A stretch of 64,000 nucleotides of DNA, taken from Sphingobacteriaceae bacterium DW12. Its GTDB lineage: Bacteria; Bacteroidota; Bacteroidia; Sphingobacteriales; Sphingobacteriaceae. Where the stretch lies: the NCBI GenBank assembly GCA_000783305.1, contig JROE01000004.1, forward strand, positions 558,001 through 622,000, read 5' to 3'. The position numbers were made by a program, and so were the translations under genes. The stretch's first letter is position 1; each line of letters starts with the position of its first letter. This document shows positions 34,309-44,633 of the stretch, piece by piece. Below the pieces are notes generated by a model that worked only from the letters and a program-made list of their open reading frames with translations, was not told the DNA's origin and made no database searches.

Positions 34309-35085
34309 GTGGAATCAATAAAAAGTCGTTTTTTTTTGGAAATCGCGTATGATGGGTCTGCCTACCACGGTTGGCAAGTCCAGCTAAATGCAGTATCCGT
34401 ACAAGAAAAGTTAAACCAGGCTCTCAATATATTGCTACGAAAAGATGTAGAGACTATCGGTGCGGGTCGTACAGATACAGGTGTCCACGCCAAACAATTG
34501 TTCGTGCACTTCGACACCTCACGAGAAGGATTGGTCCTAGATGATAAAAAATTCATTCATTCCCTGAATTCCCTCCTTCCTGTAGATATTGCAGCATACC
34601 GACTTATCGAAGTGCATACTGATGCGCATGCGCGATTTGATGCAACATCCAGATCGTATGAATATCATGTCCATTTTAAGAAAGATCCTTTCAAAGTCAA
34701 TTCTTCTTGGTTATTACGGGATATTCCGGAGGTTGAAAAGATGAATAGGGCCTGTGAGTTCCTATTGGGTACACAGGATTTTGGCTGCTTCAGTAAGGCA
34801 CATACACAAGTATTTACCAACATCTGCACGATTGCTCGTGCGGAGTGGAAATGGTCAGAAGAAGGATATCTAGTATTTCATATCACTGCAGACCGCTTTT
34901 TGAGGAATATGGTACGTGCGATTGTAGGTACATTATTGGAAATTGGCCTAAAAAACAAAGATATCGGCTATCTAAAAGAAGTCATAGACAGTAAGAACCG
35001 ATCGAAAGCCGGAGCCTCGGTTCCTGCACACGGACTGTACCTGACAAAGGTAGTTTATCCCTATATTAGTAATCTAAAAAAATAA
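34309..35085 (+). CDS. truA: tRNA pseudouridine(38-40) synthase TruA
   Basis: A 258-residue enzyme that isomerises uridines 38-40 of the tRNA anticodon arm. EIAYDGSAYHGWQ near 11-23, the catalytic Asp56 in GAGRTDTGVHA, DARFDATSRSYEYHV and the AGASVPAHGLYL C-terminal stretch are standard. The start is GTG at 34309, the first codon that keeps the usual N terminus; no ATG is available nearby. It is followed 5 bp later by the ABC exporter gene, forming a transcription unit. Confidence 0.94.
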   Translation: MESIKSRFFLEIAYDGSAYHGWQVQLNAVSVQEKLNQALNILLRKDVETIGAGRTDTGVHAKQLFVHFDTSREGLVLDDKKFIHSLNSLLPVDIAAYRLIEVHTDAHARFDATSRSYEYHVHFKKDPFKVNSSWLLRDIPEVEKMNRACEFLLGTQDFGCFSKAHTQVFTNICTIARAEWKWSEEGYLVFHITADRFLRNMVRAIVGTLLEIGLKNKDIGYLKEVIDSKNRSKAGASVPAHGLYLTKVVYPYISNLKK

Positions 35086-35090
35086 GAACT

Positions 35091-36854
35091 GTGAGCGATC
35101 AAAAGATAACAGGTAAGGCATATGACAGTACACTGCTCAAGCGGATGATTAAATACATGCGGCCCTATCGTACCGCTTTTTGGATATCTGTGGTCCTGAC
35201 CATCTTCTTGGCAGCAGTAGCTCCTGCTCTCCCACTTCTTATCGAACATACGCTGGACAAATATATTCTGGCCAATGATGCCTCGGGGCTGGATATGATG
35301 CTCATTGCCATGCTCGGCCTCTTGGTCGTACAGACAGCGATTCGCTATTTCCATACGCTGATGACCAATACGCTGGGCCAATCGGTAATTCGGGATATCC
35401 GTATAGAGGTATTCAATCATATTACCAAATTGCGCCTCAAGTATTTTGACAATACACCCATTGGACGACTGATTACGCGCACAATTTCGGATTTGGAAAC
35501 CATCTCAAACATTTTTTCGGAAGGCTTAATTCAAATCATAGGTGATCTTTTACAATTATTGGTCATCCTAATCGTGATGTTCTATACGGATTGGAAGCTG
35601 ACCTTGATTGTCTTGATTCCGATGCCATTGATGGTAGGCGCCACCTACATCTTTAAAGAAGCTATGAAATCGGCCTTTCAAGACGTACGAAAATGGGTGG
35701 CCAATCTCAACACGTTTTTGCAGGAGCATATTTCGGGTATGGGTATCATCCAATACTTTGCGCGGGAGAAGCAAGAATTAGCTAAATTTGAAGATATCAA
35801 TTCACATCACAGGAATGCGCATATCCGTGCCAACTGGTATTTCTCCATCTTCTTTCCTGTATTGGAAATCATCATGGCTATTGCGTTGGGATTATTGGTC
35901 TGGTTTGGGTCTAAACAGATTATTGCAAATGTCATTTCACCGGGAGTAGTAGTCGCATTTATCATGTACATCAACATGATATTCAGGCCTATACGAGAGC
36001 TTATCGACAAATTTAACACATTGCAGATGGGTATGGTGAGTGCTGAACGGATATTTGATGTATTGGATACCGATGAACATACGCCCAATAATGGAAATCT
36101 TAAACCGGAGACGATAAAAGGAGAAATTGAATTCAAACAGGTATGGTTTGCCTATAATGATGAGAATTGGGTTTTGAAAGATGTCAGTTTCCGGGTTAAA
36201 CCAGGTGAGACCCTTGCCTTAGTTGGCGCTACAGGAGCAGGCAAATCATCCGTAATCAATATCCTAAGTCGGTTTTATGAAATCAATAAAGGGCAAATCC
36301 TCTTAGATGGCGTGGATATCCGAGAATATGAACTTAACTATTTAAGACAGACGATTGCGACTGTATTACAAGATGTCTTCCTATTCTCAGATTCAATCAA
36401 TAAGAATATCAATCTCAATGACCCATCAATCTCGAACCAGAAGATCATTGAGGCAGCGAAGCAAGTGGGGGCCTATGATTTCATCATGCGCTTACCACAA
36501 GGATTTGACTACGAGGTGCAAGAACGAGGTGCGACGCTATCCTCTGGTCAAGCGCAATTGATTTCTTTTATCAGAGCGCTTGTACATGAACCGAAAATCC
36601 TGATTTTAGATGAAGCGACCTCTTCTGTAGACACCGAAACGGAGGAATTGATTCAATCGGCAATAGACAACCTTATGGAAGGCCGTACAGCTATTGTAAT
36701 AGCACATAGATTGTCTACCATACAAAAAGCTGATAAGATAATCGTACTGGATAAGGGCGAAATAAAAGAAATAGGGAATCATCAAGAACTGCTGAGCATT
36801 GACGGGTACTATAAGAAATTATACGATCTACAGTTCAACTCTGCGGGGATATAG
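35091..36854 (+). CDS. ABC exporter, ATP-binding and permease subunit in one chain
   Basis: A 587-residue MsbA/lipid or multidrug-type half transporter with six membrane segments (about 28-300) and a C-terminal nucleotide-binding domain. The Walker A is GATGAGKS at 379-386, the signature is LSSGQ at 483-487 instead of the canonical LSGGQ, and the Walker B is ILILDEAT with the D-loop after it. The start is GTG at 35091. It follows truA closely. The substrate cannot be told. The homodimer is likely because no partner gene is nearby. Confidence 0.93.
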   Translation: MSDQKITGKAYDSTLLKRMIKYMRPYRTAFWISVVLTIFLAAVAPALPLLIEHTLDKYILANDASGLDMMLIAMLGLLVVQTAIRYFHTLMTNTLGQSVIRDIRIEVFNHITKLRLKYFDNTPIGRLITRTISDLETISNIFSEGLIQIIGDLLQLLVILIVMFYTDWKLTLIVLIPMPLMVGATYIFKEAMKSAFQDVRKWVANLNTFLQEHISGMGIIQYFAREKQELAKFEDINSHHRNAHIRANWYFSIFFPVLEIIMAIALGLLVWFGSKQIIANVISPGVVVAFIMYINMIFRPIRELIDKFNTLQMGMVSAERIFDVLDTDEHTPNNGNLKPETIKGEIEFKQVWFAYNDENWVLKDVSFRVKPGETLALVGATGAGKSSVINILSRFYEINKGQILLDGVDIREYELNYLRQTIATVLQDVFLFSDSINKNINLNDPSISNQKIIEAAKQVGAYDFIMRLPQGFDYEVQERGATLSSGQAQLISFIRALVHEPKILILDEATSSVDTETEELIQSAIDNLMEGRTAIVIAHRLSTIQKADKIIVLDKGEIKEIGNHQELLSIDGYYKKLYDLQFNSAGI

Positions 36855-36989
36855 AAAACATGAGCTCTATATGTATACGGAATAGTTGTCTCGCGCTAGC
36901 GACTAGATTCAGCCCCAGTCTAATGCGTAATTGAAGCAAGTATAGGTTTTCCTATTTGGTATTGTCTGCCCCAACAACATTTCATAAAA

Positions 36990-37022
36990 AAGGCTGATCA
37001 GGTAATAAATCAGCCTTTTTTA
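36990..37022. terminator. Bidirectional terminator between the ABC exporter and peptidase genes
   Basis: AAGGCTGAT (36990-36998) and ATCAGCCTT (37009-37017) are a perfect 9-bp stem with T or A tails on both sides. The genes on both sides converge on it. Confidence 0.8.
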
Positions 37023-37037
37023 TCGGTGGGAAAGGGA

Positions 37038-39152
37038 CTAGTTCAATCCTCTTTTCTTCATCAAGTATACCGGATCTGGATCCGTACCTCTAAAGGTTCT
37101 GTACATTTGAGCAGGATTGCCGGTACCACCTCTTTCCAAGATATTGCGTCTGAATGATGCTGCCGTCCCTTGGTCATATAGACCTTTGGCCTTGAATGCC
37201 GCAAAGGCATCTGAATCCAACACTTCTGACCAAATGTAAGCATAGTAACCTGCAGAGTATCCTCCTGAGAAGATGTGCTGAAAATAAGTACTTCTATATC
37301 TCGGAATGATAGGGTTGATCAATCCAATCTTGTTCATCGCTCCTTTTTCAAAGGCATTGATGTCCTCCTTGATCGGGGAGGCGATGGTATGATAGTTCAT
37401 GTCCAAGAGTGATGCCGCTAGATATTCCACTGTAGCAAATCCTTGATCGAATGTACCTGCCTTGTCCATTTTAGATATCAATGAATCTGGAATAGCTTCG
37501 CCTGTTTTGTAATGCTTGGCATAGGTTTTTAATACTTCTGGATCTGCAGCCCAATTTTCCATAATCTGCGAAGGAAGCTCAACAAAATCACGCGGTACGG
37601 AAGTACCTGCCAGGCTTTTGTATTTGACATTGGACAGCAAGCCGTGCAGTGCATGTCCAAATTCATGAAACAATGTCGTCGCTTCGTCAAAGGTGAGCAA
37701 AGCTGGATCATCACCTACTGGCTTGGTAAAATTGCAGACGATAGAAATCACTGGTGCGACACGCTTCCCTTCTTTTCTAGACTGGGCACGATAGGATGTC
37801 ATCCATGCTCCTCCTCTCTTGGAATCTCTAGGGAAGAAATCAGCATATAACAGTCCTAGGTGTGAACCGTCTTTGTCCTTCACTTCATAAACTTCTACCT
37901 CTGGGTGGTATACAGGGATGTTGTTAAGGGCTACAAATGTCAAACCATATAATTTGTTAGCTACAGCGAAAGCTCCTTCACGGACCGATGGCAAGCTCAA
38001 ATACGGTTTGATTTGCTCCTCATCCAACGCAAATCTTTTTTTGCGGATAATCTCGGCATAGTATCTCCAATCGTATGGTGCAACCTCAAATGTATCTTTA
38101 GCGGATTTGATCTCCTGCTGGATATCCGCGGCTTCTACCTTTGCTTTAGCAAGTGCCGGCGCCCAAAGCTTGTTCAACAAAGCATACACATTAGTTGGAT
38201 TCTCGGCCATAGACTCTTCCAATACATAGGCTGCATGATTCGCATATCCCAATAATTTAGCTTTCTCCAAGCGGAGGTTAGCAATCTTGCGGAGAATCTC
38301 TTTATTATCTGCGTCGTTGCCATTATTGCCCCTTAAAGAATAGGCTTCCCATAGCTGCTTGCGTAATTCTCTATTCTTGGCATATTGCAAGAAGGGCATA
38401 ATGGATGAGTTTTGTAACGTAAAGACCCATTTGCCTTCTTTTCCTTTGGCTTTAGCTGTTTCTGCTGCCGCTGTTTTTAAATCAGCAGTCAAACCATCTA
38501 GATCCCCCTCTTTATCAACAACCAGTTCAAAAGCATTGGTTTCTTGCAATAAATTCTGACCAAATTGGGTCGTCAACACGGATAGGTCAGCGTTTACCTT
38601 TTTTAGTTTTTCTTTGTCCGTATCGCTAAGATTGGCTCCTGAACGTATAAATCTTTTGTACGTCTCTTCTAATAATTTAGAATCTTCCGCATCTAGACCC
38701 AACGTTTGTTTTTTCTCCCACATTGTTTTAATCCGCTCGAACAATTTCGCGTTCAAAGAAATTTCGTCGCTGTGTGCGGATAAAACTGGAGCCATATCTT
38801 TTGCTATGGCTTGAATTGTATCATTCGTATTAGCTGAGTTTAAGTTAAAAAACACAGTAGAGACTTGGCTTAAAAGTCTACCAGCATTTTCCAATGCAAC
38901 TATCGTATTGGAAAAAGTGGGTTCTTCGGTGTTGTTGACGATGGAATCAATCTCCAGTTTGTGCTGCTTCAGGGCCTCTTCAAATGCAGGTTTGAAATGC
39001 TCGTCCTTTACTTTGTCAAAGGGCGGAACTTCAAATGGAGTGTCATAGGCAAGGAGCAACGGATTTGTTGTTTCTGTCTTCTGTTCATTGTTACAACCGG
39101 CTACAGTTGCCGCAACGATCATGAACATGGGCAAAAAGCTTTTTTTATTCAT
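37038..39152 (-). CDS. dcp: M3 family oligopeptidase, Dcp-like lipoprotein
   Basis: A zinc peptidase of the thimet oligopeptidase/peptidyl-dipeptidase Dcp family. The start is taken at 39152, giving a lipoprotein signal MNKKSFLPMFMIVAATVAGC and 704 residues; an upstream in-frame extension lacks a signal peptide. The zinc motif HEFGHALHG and the downstream Glu-containing segment, plus the GGAWMTSYRAQSR and GGYSAGYYAYIWSEVLDSDAFAAF blocks of Dcp, are present. It probably hydrolyses dipeptides from the C terminus of oligopeptides in the periplasm. The substrate range is inferred from the family. Confidence 0.92.
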   Translation of the reverse strand: MNKKSFLPMFMIVAATVAGCNNEQKTETTNPLLLAYDTPFEVPPFDKVKDEHFKPAFEEALKQHKLEIDSIVNNTEEPTFSNTIVALENAGRLLSQVSTVFFNLNSANTNDTIQAIAKDMAPVLSAHSDEISLNAKLFERIKTMWEKKQTLGLDAEDSKLLEETYKRFIRSGANLSDTDKEKLKKVNADLSVLTTQFGQNLLQETNAFELVVDKEGDLDGLTADLKTAAAETAKAKGKEGKWVFTLQNSSIMPFLQYAKNRELRKQLWEAYSLRGNNGNDADNKEILRKIANLRLEKAKLLGYANHAAYVLEESMAENPTNVYALLNKLWAPALAKAKVEAADIQQEIKSAKDTFEVAPYDWRYYAEIIRKKRFALDEEQIKPYLSLPSVREGAFAVANKLYGLTFVALNNIPVYHPEVEVYEVKDKDGSHLGLLYADFFPRDSKRGGAWMTSYRAQSRKEGKRVAPVISIVCNFTKPVGDDPALLTFDEATTLFHEFGHALHGLLSNVKYKSLAGTSVPRDFVELPSQIMENWAADPEVLKTYAKHYKTGEAIPDSLISKMDKAGTFDQGFATVEYLAASLLDMNYHTIASPIKEDINAFEKGAMNKIGLINPIIPRYRSTYFQHIFSGGYSAGYYAYIWSEVLDSDAFAAFKAKGLYDQGTAASFRRNILERGGTGNPAQMYRTFRGTDPDPVYLMKKRGLN

Positions 39153-39342
39153 ATCTGTTTCTGGATTTGTTTTCAACGCTGTTTTATTTACAAAGGTAAC
39201 AATTCCAGTCAGAATGGCTACCCATAGGCAGTACAAAGACCTGTTGTTTCAGAAAATTATCGCATTTTTGTAAAACAAAAGGATGGATGTAACTATTAAC
39301 AAAATATTGCGTCTATTCGCATAATAATTAACGACTTAGGTT

Positions 39343-40449
39343 ATGAAGAGTATATCCCGCTTTTTTTGGTACTGCGCAGGAGTACATGAGGACACATTAT
39401 CCAAATATCCGGAAGAGCATAGCAAGTATGTGAGCATCGGTGCAACGATATTCTTTACGGGGCTTTTTGCGAGTCTATCTGGAGGCTATGCTCTTTATTT
39501 CATATTTAAGGGCGCCCCACTGGCCATTGTCTACGCCCTTGTATTTGGTCTGATATGGGGGTTAGCAATCTTCAACTTGGATCGTTACATCGTACTCAGT
39601 ATTGATAAAACCAAAGGTGGTGGTAAACAATTCCTGCAGGCTTTGCCTCGTATTCTGTTGGCAGTGCTTATCGGGATCGTCATATCTCGCCCGTTAGAAT
39701 TGAAAATCTTTGATAAGGAAATCAGGGAGCGCTTACGTGTAGAGTACCTTGTCCAACAACGAGCTAAAATAGACACCCTCAACTTGACTTTTGAGCAAAA
39801 ATATACGACCGAGTACCGCCAATTTAATGACTTGAAAAAACAAACGGACTCTCTGGAGAATGCTATTAAATCCGATCGACAGAAATTAAACTTTGAGATA
39901 TTTGGCAATAAAACCACTGAGACATCTGGCGTGATGGGATATGGCCCTTATGCCAAAATGAAAGAGGCTCAGCTAAAGAGACAGGAAGCTTATCTGGATA
40001 CCTTGCGTGGTCAGATACAGCAGAAGGACCTTGTGCTACAAGAGCGCAAATCGTTTGAGGGTATTCTTGACCAGAAACTCCTATCTAATAAAAGCTTAGA
40101 TAGTGCCGTGAATGTTGCTGGATTTGCCGACAGGAATGCGGCGTTGGGCAATTTGAAGTACAAAGCAGATGGCAGCATTGATGAATCAACAGAAAATGCC
40201 GTATTATTTATCGCCTTGCTATTTATCTTTTTTGAATGCCTCCCGGTATTTGTGAAATTGATGAGCGGTCGAGACTCCTATGACCAGGCCATGCTGAGTC
40301 AGCGAACTGTTCATGACTACGAGTCGGAGACTGCTATTACGGTCGAAAAAAGCGCGCTCGATAAACTCGAAGGGTTCAGAACGGATGTATCCATCAAAAA
40401 TCGGATGGACAACTTGAATAAGCGATATAAAGGCGAGGAGAACGAATAA
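39343..40449 (+). CDS. DUF4407 family membrane protein
   Basis: A 368-residue protein with membrane segments at about 29-50, 58-78, 101-121 and 290-310, and a coiled-coil region between about 130 and 240 (QRAKIDTLNLTFEQKYTTEYRQF and QLKRQEAYLDTLRGQIQQKDLVLQE). It is DUF4407, widespread in Bacteroidota and of unknown function. It starts with RFFWYCAGVHEDTL, the family signature. It is followed by a hairpin at 40470 and the racemase gene. Confidence 0.85.
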   Translation: MKSISRFFWYCAGVHEDTLSKYPEEHSKYVSIGATIFFTGLFASLSGGYALYFIFKGAPLAIVYALVFGLIWGLAIFNLDRYIVLSIDKTKGGGKQFLQALPRILLAVLIGIVISRPLELKIFDKEIRERLRVEYLVQQRAKIDTLNLTFEQKYTTEYRQFNDLKKQTDSLENAIKSDRQKLNFEIFGNKTTETSGVMGYGPYAKMKEAQLKRQEAYLDTLRGQIQQKDLVLQERKSFEGILDQKLLSNKSLDSAVNVAGFADRNAALGNLKYKADGSIDESTENAVLFIALLFIFFECLPVFVKLMSGRDSYDQAMLSQRTVHDYESETAITVEKSALDKLEGFRTDVSIKNRMDNLNKRYKGEENE

Positions 40450-40469
40450 AAAGCAAAACTTCTTCCACG

Positions 40470-40514
40470 ACATCCAGTCAACAAGTGGGCGTAAATGATC
40501 CGTTGACTGGGTGT
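40470..40514 (+). terminator. Hairpin between DUF4407 and racemase genes
   Basis: Arms 40470-40482 and 40502-40514 pair over 13 bp with one T-G wobble (core CCAGTCAAC/GTTGACTGG) around a 19-nt loop. No T tract follows, so termination is possible but not certain. Confidence 0.5.
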
Positions 40515-40604
40515 TACCAAATTAATTGGCTCCATTTTTGGTCTTAGTCTACTGGTCTTGGCTCGTTCCAAACAGCTGAGGATCAACACTAGAAGGAGGT
40601 CAAT

Positions 40605-41348
40605 ATGATAGGAATCGTAGGTGGTGCAGGTCCATTGGTTGGACTGGACATCGTAAAGAAGATAATAGAGGAGACTATTGAGGCAAAGGATGAAGATCAT
40701 ATCCCGCTTATTTTACATTCACAGCCGGGACGTATTGCAAACTGTACGCAGTTCCTGACGGGAGACGGCTCCATAAACCCCGCTCATGCGATTGCAGATA
40801 CGGTTGCAGAATTGGTGAGATTGGGGGCTACTGTCGCTGCTGTACCCTGCAATACGGCTCATGCAGCACCTATATTTGATGTTGTAAGGACGCAGATACG
40901 GTCCAAAGGACTCTCCATAAAGCTATTGAATCTTGTGGAAGAGACCGTCCACTACATCGCGTCTCATTATGATAATCCGGCAGTGGGTGTATTGTCTTCC
41001 AATGGCACGAGAGATACGGGGCTTTATAAAAAATCACTAGCGATGCATAGTCTTAATGTGGTTGAACCTGTTGACGATTGGCAACAAAAAATACATCAAG
41101 CGATATATGACGAACAATATGGTATCAAAAGTCATGCTTCTCCAATCACCAATAGAGCAAAAGAGGAACTCATTGCCGCCATTCACGAAATGAAGAAAGA
41201 AGGAGCAACAGTAATTGTCCTGGGGTGTACGGAATTGCCGCTAGCACTAAGAGAGAAAGAAATTGCTGGTCTGCCTATTGTCGATCCCCACCGGGTACTG
41301 GCAAGGGCACTAATTCGAACGATAGCACCGCAGAAGCTCCAAAAATAG
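40605..41348 (+). CDS. Aspartate/glutamate racemase family protein
   Basis: A 247-residue PLP-independent racemase of the Asp/Glu family. The two catalytic cysteines are Cys82 in PCNTAHA and Cys208 in VLGCTELPLAL, each following the right strand. MIGIVGGAGPLVG is the usual start. It may interconvert D- and L-aspartate or glutamate; the exact substrate cannot be read. The start is marked by a complete AAGGAGGT site five bases upstream, unusual for this genome. Confidence 0.9.
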   Translation: MIGIVGGAGPLVGLDIVKKIIEETIEAKDEDHIPLILHSQPGRIANCTQFLTGDGSINPAHAIADTVAELVRLGATVAAVPCNTAHAAPIFDVVRTQIRSKGLSIKLLNLVEETVHYIASHYDNPAVGVLSSNGTRDTGLYKKSLAMHSLNVVEPVDDWQQKIHQAIYDEQYGIKSHASPITNRAKEELIAAIHEMKKEGATVIVLGCTELPLALREKEIAGLPIVDPHRVLARALIRTIAPQKLQK

Positions 41349-41458
41349 AAGAGTACCCAGAAAAAGCTGCAATAAGGAAAAAGCGCTTGTGAAAAAAAAC
41401 AAAATTATCTAAGTTTACACGTAAGTTAGAGTACAATTCTATTTATTAAACTAAAAAT

Positions 41459-41794
41459 ATGGATCCGCAAAGAGTAGACGGTTATTTGATGACTCAGGTC
41501 AAAAACTTTAATCCACAACATTTGAATCTGCTTAGGGAGCGTATGCTGCAGATGGATGAAGCCCGCTTCGTACAAGTACAAATGTTATCCTTCAATGACC
41601 CAATGATTGTCTTATTGATTTCAGTTTTTGCTGGAACATTTGGCATAGATCGATTTATTATAGGCGATACAGGCTTAGGTATAGGTAAGTTATTGACGTG
41701 TGGAGGTCTCGGAATCTGGGCTTTGGTAGACTGGTTTTTAATCATGGACGCCACAAAAGAGAAGAACTTCCAAAAAGTAGCAGCACTACTCTAG
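41459..41794 (+). CDS. TM2 domain membrane protein
   Basis: A 111-residue protein with a charged N-terminal part (about 1-45) and a TM2 domain: two membrane segments (about 48-62 and 78-95) flanking the [19 protein letters not shown] turn, which carries the family Asp-Arg-Phe motif. Function is unknown. Only a hairpin terminator follows. Confidence 0.9.
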   Translation: MDPQRVDGYLMTQVKNFNPQHLNLLRERMLQMDEARFVQVQMLSFNDPMIVLLISVFAGTFGIDRFIIGDTGLGIGKLLTCGGLGIWALVDWFLIMDATKEKNFQKVAALL

Positions 41795-41809
41795 TCTATG
41801 TAAAGTAGT

Positions 41810-41846
41810 TATAGACCGGCCTTCGATTAGCTCGGGCCGGTCTATA
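41810..41846 (+). terminator. Hairpin terminator after the TM2 gene
   Basis: TATAGACCGGCC (41810-41821) and GGCCGGTCTATA (41835-41846) pair perfectly with a 13-nt loop. A pyrimidine-rich tail follows but no true T run. Confidence 0.65.
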
Positions 41847-41949
41847 ACCTCTACTTCTTCCCTCCTTCACTGCCACTCCGTCATGGAGGGCATTCTTTTT
41901 TATTTGGCACAAGATTTGATGTTTGAACATATAAATAAAGGAGATTAAC

Positions 41950-42663
41950 ATGCAAAAAATCATACACCGTTCTGCAGATAGAGGACAAGTTGATTTCGGT
42001 TGGTTAAAAAGCCGTCACTCATTCAGTTTTGGACAATACTACGATGCAAAAAAAATAAATTTCGGTGCGCTACGTGTCCTCAATGATGACCAAGTTGCTC
42101 CGGGTCAAGGTTTTGGCCGCCACCCTCATGACAACATGGAGATTGTCAGTATACCACTGGCTGGGATCCTTGCTCATGGAGATAACATGGGCAACGGTAA
42201 GGATATCCTGACGGGAGATGTGCAGATCATGAGTGCTGGCACGGGGATAGCGCATTCGGAATACAATGGGAGCAAAACCGAAGAAGTACATTTTTTACAA
42301 ATTTGGGTATTACCTAAAGACCTGAACATCGAACCTCGATATGATCAAAAATCATATCACCATTTGGACAAAAATAACAAATGGGTTACGGTGGTCTCGC
42401 CTGACCAAGAGGACCAATCAGCAGTCTGGATCAATCAAGATGCTTGGTTCAACTTAGCTGATCTATCCACTGGCGCCAACTTATCCTATTCGCTTCATGG
42501 AGATTCAAATGGAATCTATCTATTTGTCTTGGAAGGTACTGTAAGCATTGGCGGAGAGCAGCTAGAGAGACGGGATGCCATCGGACTATATGAAATCGAC
42601 ACGGTCGATATTGAAGCGTCCAGAGATGCTAAAGTGCTGCTTATCGAAGTGCCTATGTATTAA
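41950..42663 (+). CDS. Pirin family protein
   Basis: A 237-residue bicupin with the pirin metal site: His58 and His60 in GFGRHPHDNMEIVSIPLAG, His102 and Glu104 in GTGIAHSEYN, and the second cupin (SVSIGGEQLERRDAIGLYEID). Pirins bind iron; some have quercetin 2,3-dioxygenase activity and others regulate gene expression. Here the first, enzymatic-type cupin is intact. An AAAGGAGAT site precedes the ATG. It is convergent with typA. Confidence 0.92.
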   Translation: MQKIIHRSADRGQVDFGWLKSRHSFSFGQYYDAKKINFGALRVLNDDQVAPGQGFGRHPHDNMEIVSIPLAGILAHGDNMGNGKDILTGDVQIMSAGTGIAHSEYNGSKTEEVHFLQIWVLPKDLNIEPRYDQKSYHHLDKNNKWVTVVSPDQEDQSAVWINQDAWFNLADLSTGANLSYSLHGDSNGIYLFVLEGTVSIGGEQLERRDAIGLYEIDTVDIEASRDAKVLLIEVPMY

Positions 42664-42702
42664 TAAAAGAAAGCTAACCTTTCAAAAGACATTAGGCATA
42701 AA

Positions 42703-42729
42703 AAAGGCCCATCGTAAAGATGGGCCTTT
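42703..42729. terminator. Bidirectional terminator between pirin and typA
   Basis: AAAGGCCCATC (42703-42713) and GATGGGCCTTT (42719-42729) pair perfectly around a 5-nt loop, with A/T tails in both directions. Confidence 0.85.
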
Positions 42730-42749
42730 CTTTTATTAAAATCGTACGA

Positions 42750-44555
42750 TTATTGGAATTTCTTCGCATTAACCTTACGCTCGTTTTCTGTTAAATATAT
42801 TTTGCGTAAACGGATGCTTTGTGGTGTTACTTCAATATACTCGTCAGCCTGGATGTACTCCATTGATTCTTCAAGAGAGAATTTGATAGCAGGCGCAATA
42901 CGTGTATTGTCGTCAGTACCTGAAGCACGCATATTGGTCAATTGCTTTCCTTTAACAATGTTGATTGTCAAGTCATTATCACGAATATGCTCTCCCAAAA
43001 TCTGTCCTTCGTAAATATCCACTCCTGGATCTACAAAGAATTTACCACGATCTTGTAATTTATCGATTGAATATGCTGTGGTCGTACCTTTATCTAAAGA
43101 AATCAATACACCGTGTTGACGTCCTGGGATAGGTCCTCTCCAAGCTTCATAACCTTTAAGACGGTGTGCCATTACAGCCTCGCCTGCTGTGGCCGTCAAT
43201 ACGTTGTTACGTAGACCGATGATACCACGTGATGGGATTTCGAATTCAAGGTGTTGCATTTCACCTTTGGTTTCCATAATCAACAACTCGCCTTTACGTT
43301 GTGTCACGAGTTCAATCACTTTACCTGAAACCTCAGCTGGCACGTCGACCACCAATACCTCGATAGGCTCACATTTGACACCGTCAATCTCTTTGACAAT
43401 AACTTGAGGTTGTCCTACTTGTAGCTCGTATCCTTCACGACGCATAGTCTCAATCAATACAGACAAATGGAGAATACCACGACCGTATACTAACCATGCA
43501 TCAGGTGATTCAGTTGGCACCACGCGCAAAGCAAGGTTCTTTTCAAGTTCTTTCTGTAAGCGATCATGGATGTGACGGGAAGTCACTAATTTACCTTCTT
43601 TACCAAAGAATGGAGAGTTGTTGATGGTAAACAACATGTTCATCGTTGGCTCATCGATGTGGATGACCTCTAATTGTTCTGGATTTTCAAAATCAGCAAT
43701 TGTATCACCAATATCAAAACCTTCAATACCTACTACTGCACAGATATCTCCACAAGCGACTTCTGAAACACGACGACGTCCCAAACCTTCAAATGTATGC
43801 AACTCCTTCACACGTGATTTCACGACTTTACCGTCCCTTTTCACCAATGAAATAGGCTGATTTTCTTTAATCGTTCCACGAGCGACACGACCTATAGCAA
43901 TACGACCTACGAAAGTAGAGTAATCCAATGAGGTAATCTGCATCTGTAGGGTTCCTTCTACGAAAGGAGATGGCGGAAAGTGATCAATGATAGCATCCAA
44001 TAATTCAGATACATCTTCTTTTGGTTGCGTCCAATCGGTAGACATCCATCCTTGCTTAGATGAACCGTATAGTACTGGGAATGCCAATTGCTCCTCTGTC
44101 GCATCTAAGCTAAAGAATAAATCAAATACATTCTCATAAACTTCTTCAGGACGACAATTTTCCTTATCTACTTTATTTACTACTACCAATGGCTTTAGAC
44201 CTAAAGCCAATGCCTTTTGCGTTACAAATCGCGTCTGTGGCATGGGACCTTCAAAAGCATCCACTAACAACACAACGCCATCAGCCATTTTCAATACACG
44301 CTCTACTTCACCACCGAAATCGGCGTGACCAGGAGTGTCTATAACATTGATTTTCACTCCTTTATATTGCACAGATACGTTCTTTGCAACGATTGTGATA
44401 CCGCGTTCTCTCTCTAGATCATTGTTATCTAAGATTAAGTCACCTGTACCATCATTATCTCTAAAAAGATTAGTGAAGTGTAGAATTTTGTCAACCAATG
44501 TGGTTTTACCGTGGTCAACGTGCGCGATGATCGCTATGTTTCTGATATTCTGCAT
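42750..44555 (-). CDS. typA: Ribosome-associated GTPase TypA/BipA
   Basis: A 601-residue translational GTPase of normal length. G1 is [10 protein letters not shown] near 11-20, followed by the switch motif GITIVAKN, G3 [16 protein letters not shown] and G4 NKVD. The EF-G-like domains and the C-terminal BipA domain ([30 protein letters not shown]) follow. It binds the ribosome and supports assembly at low temperature and under stress. It is a monocistronic-looking housekeeping gene, 78 bp from kbl on the same strand. Confidence 0.97.
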   Translation of the reverse strand: MQNIRNIAIIAHVDHGKTTLVDKILHFTNLFRDNDGTGDLILDNNDLERERGITIVAKNVSVQYKGVKINVIDTPGHADFGGEVERVLKMADGVVLLVDAFEGPMPQTRFVTQKALALGLKPLVVVNKVDKENCRPEEVYENVFDLFFSLDATEEQLAFPVLYGSSKQGWMSTDWTQPKEDVSELLDAIIDHFPPSPFVEGTLQMQITSLDYSTFVGRIAIGRVARGTIKENQPISLVKRDGKVVKSRVKELHTFEGLGRRRVSEVACGDICAVVGIEGFDIGDTIADFENPEQLEVIHIDEPTMNMLFTINNSPFFGKEGKLVTSRHIHDRLQKELEKNLALRVVPTESPDAWLVYGRGILHLSVLIETMRREGYELQVGQPQVIVKEIDGVKCEPIEVLVVDVPAEVSGKVIELVTQRKGELLIMETKGEMQHLEFEIPSRGIIGLRNNVLTATAGEAVMAHRLKGYEAWRGPIPGRQHGVLISLDKGTTTAYSIDKLQDRGKFFVDPGVDIYEGQILGEHIRDNDLTINIVKGKQLTNMRASGTDDNTRIAPAIKFSLEESMEYIQADEYIEVTPQSIRLRKIYLTENERKVNAKKFQ

Positions 44556-44633
44556 CTAGCAAATGTTTGTATATAAAATTTGAGGGTGCAAAGCTAACGA
44601 TTTTACACCACAAATTATGCATAAACGATAATT

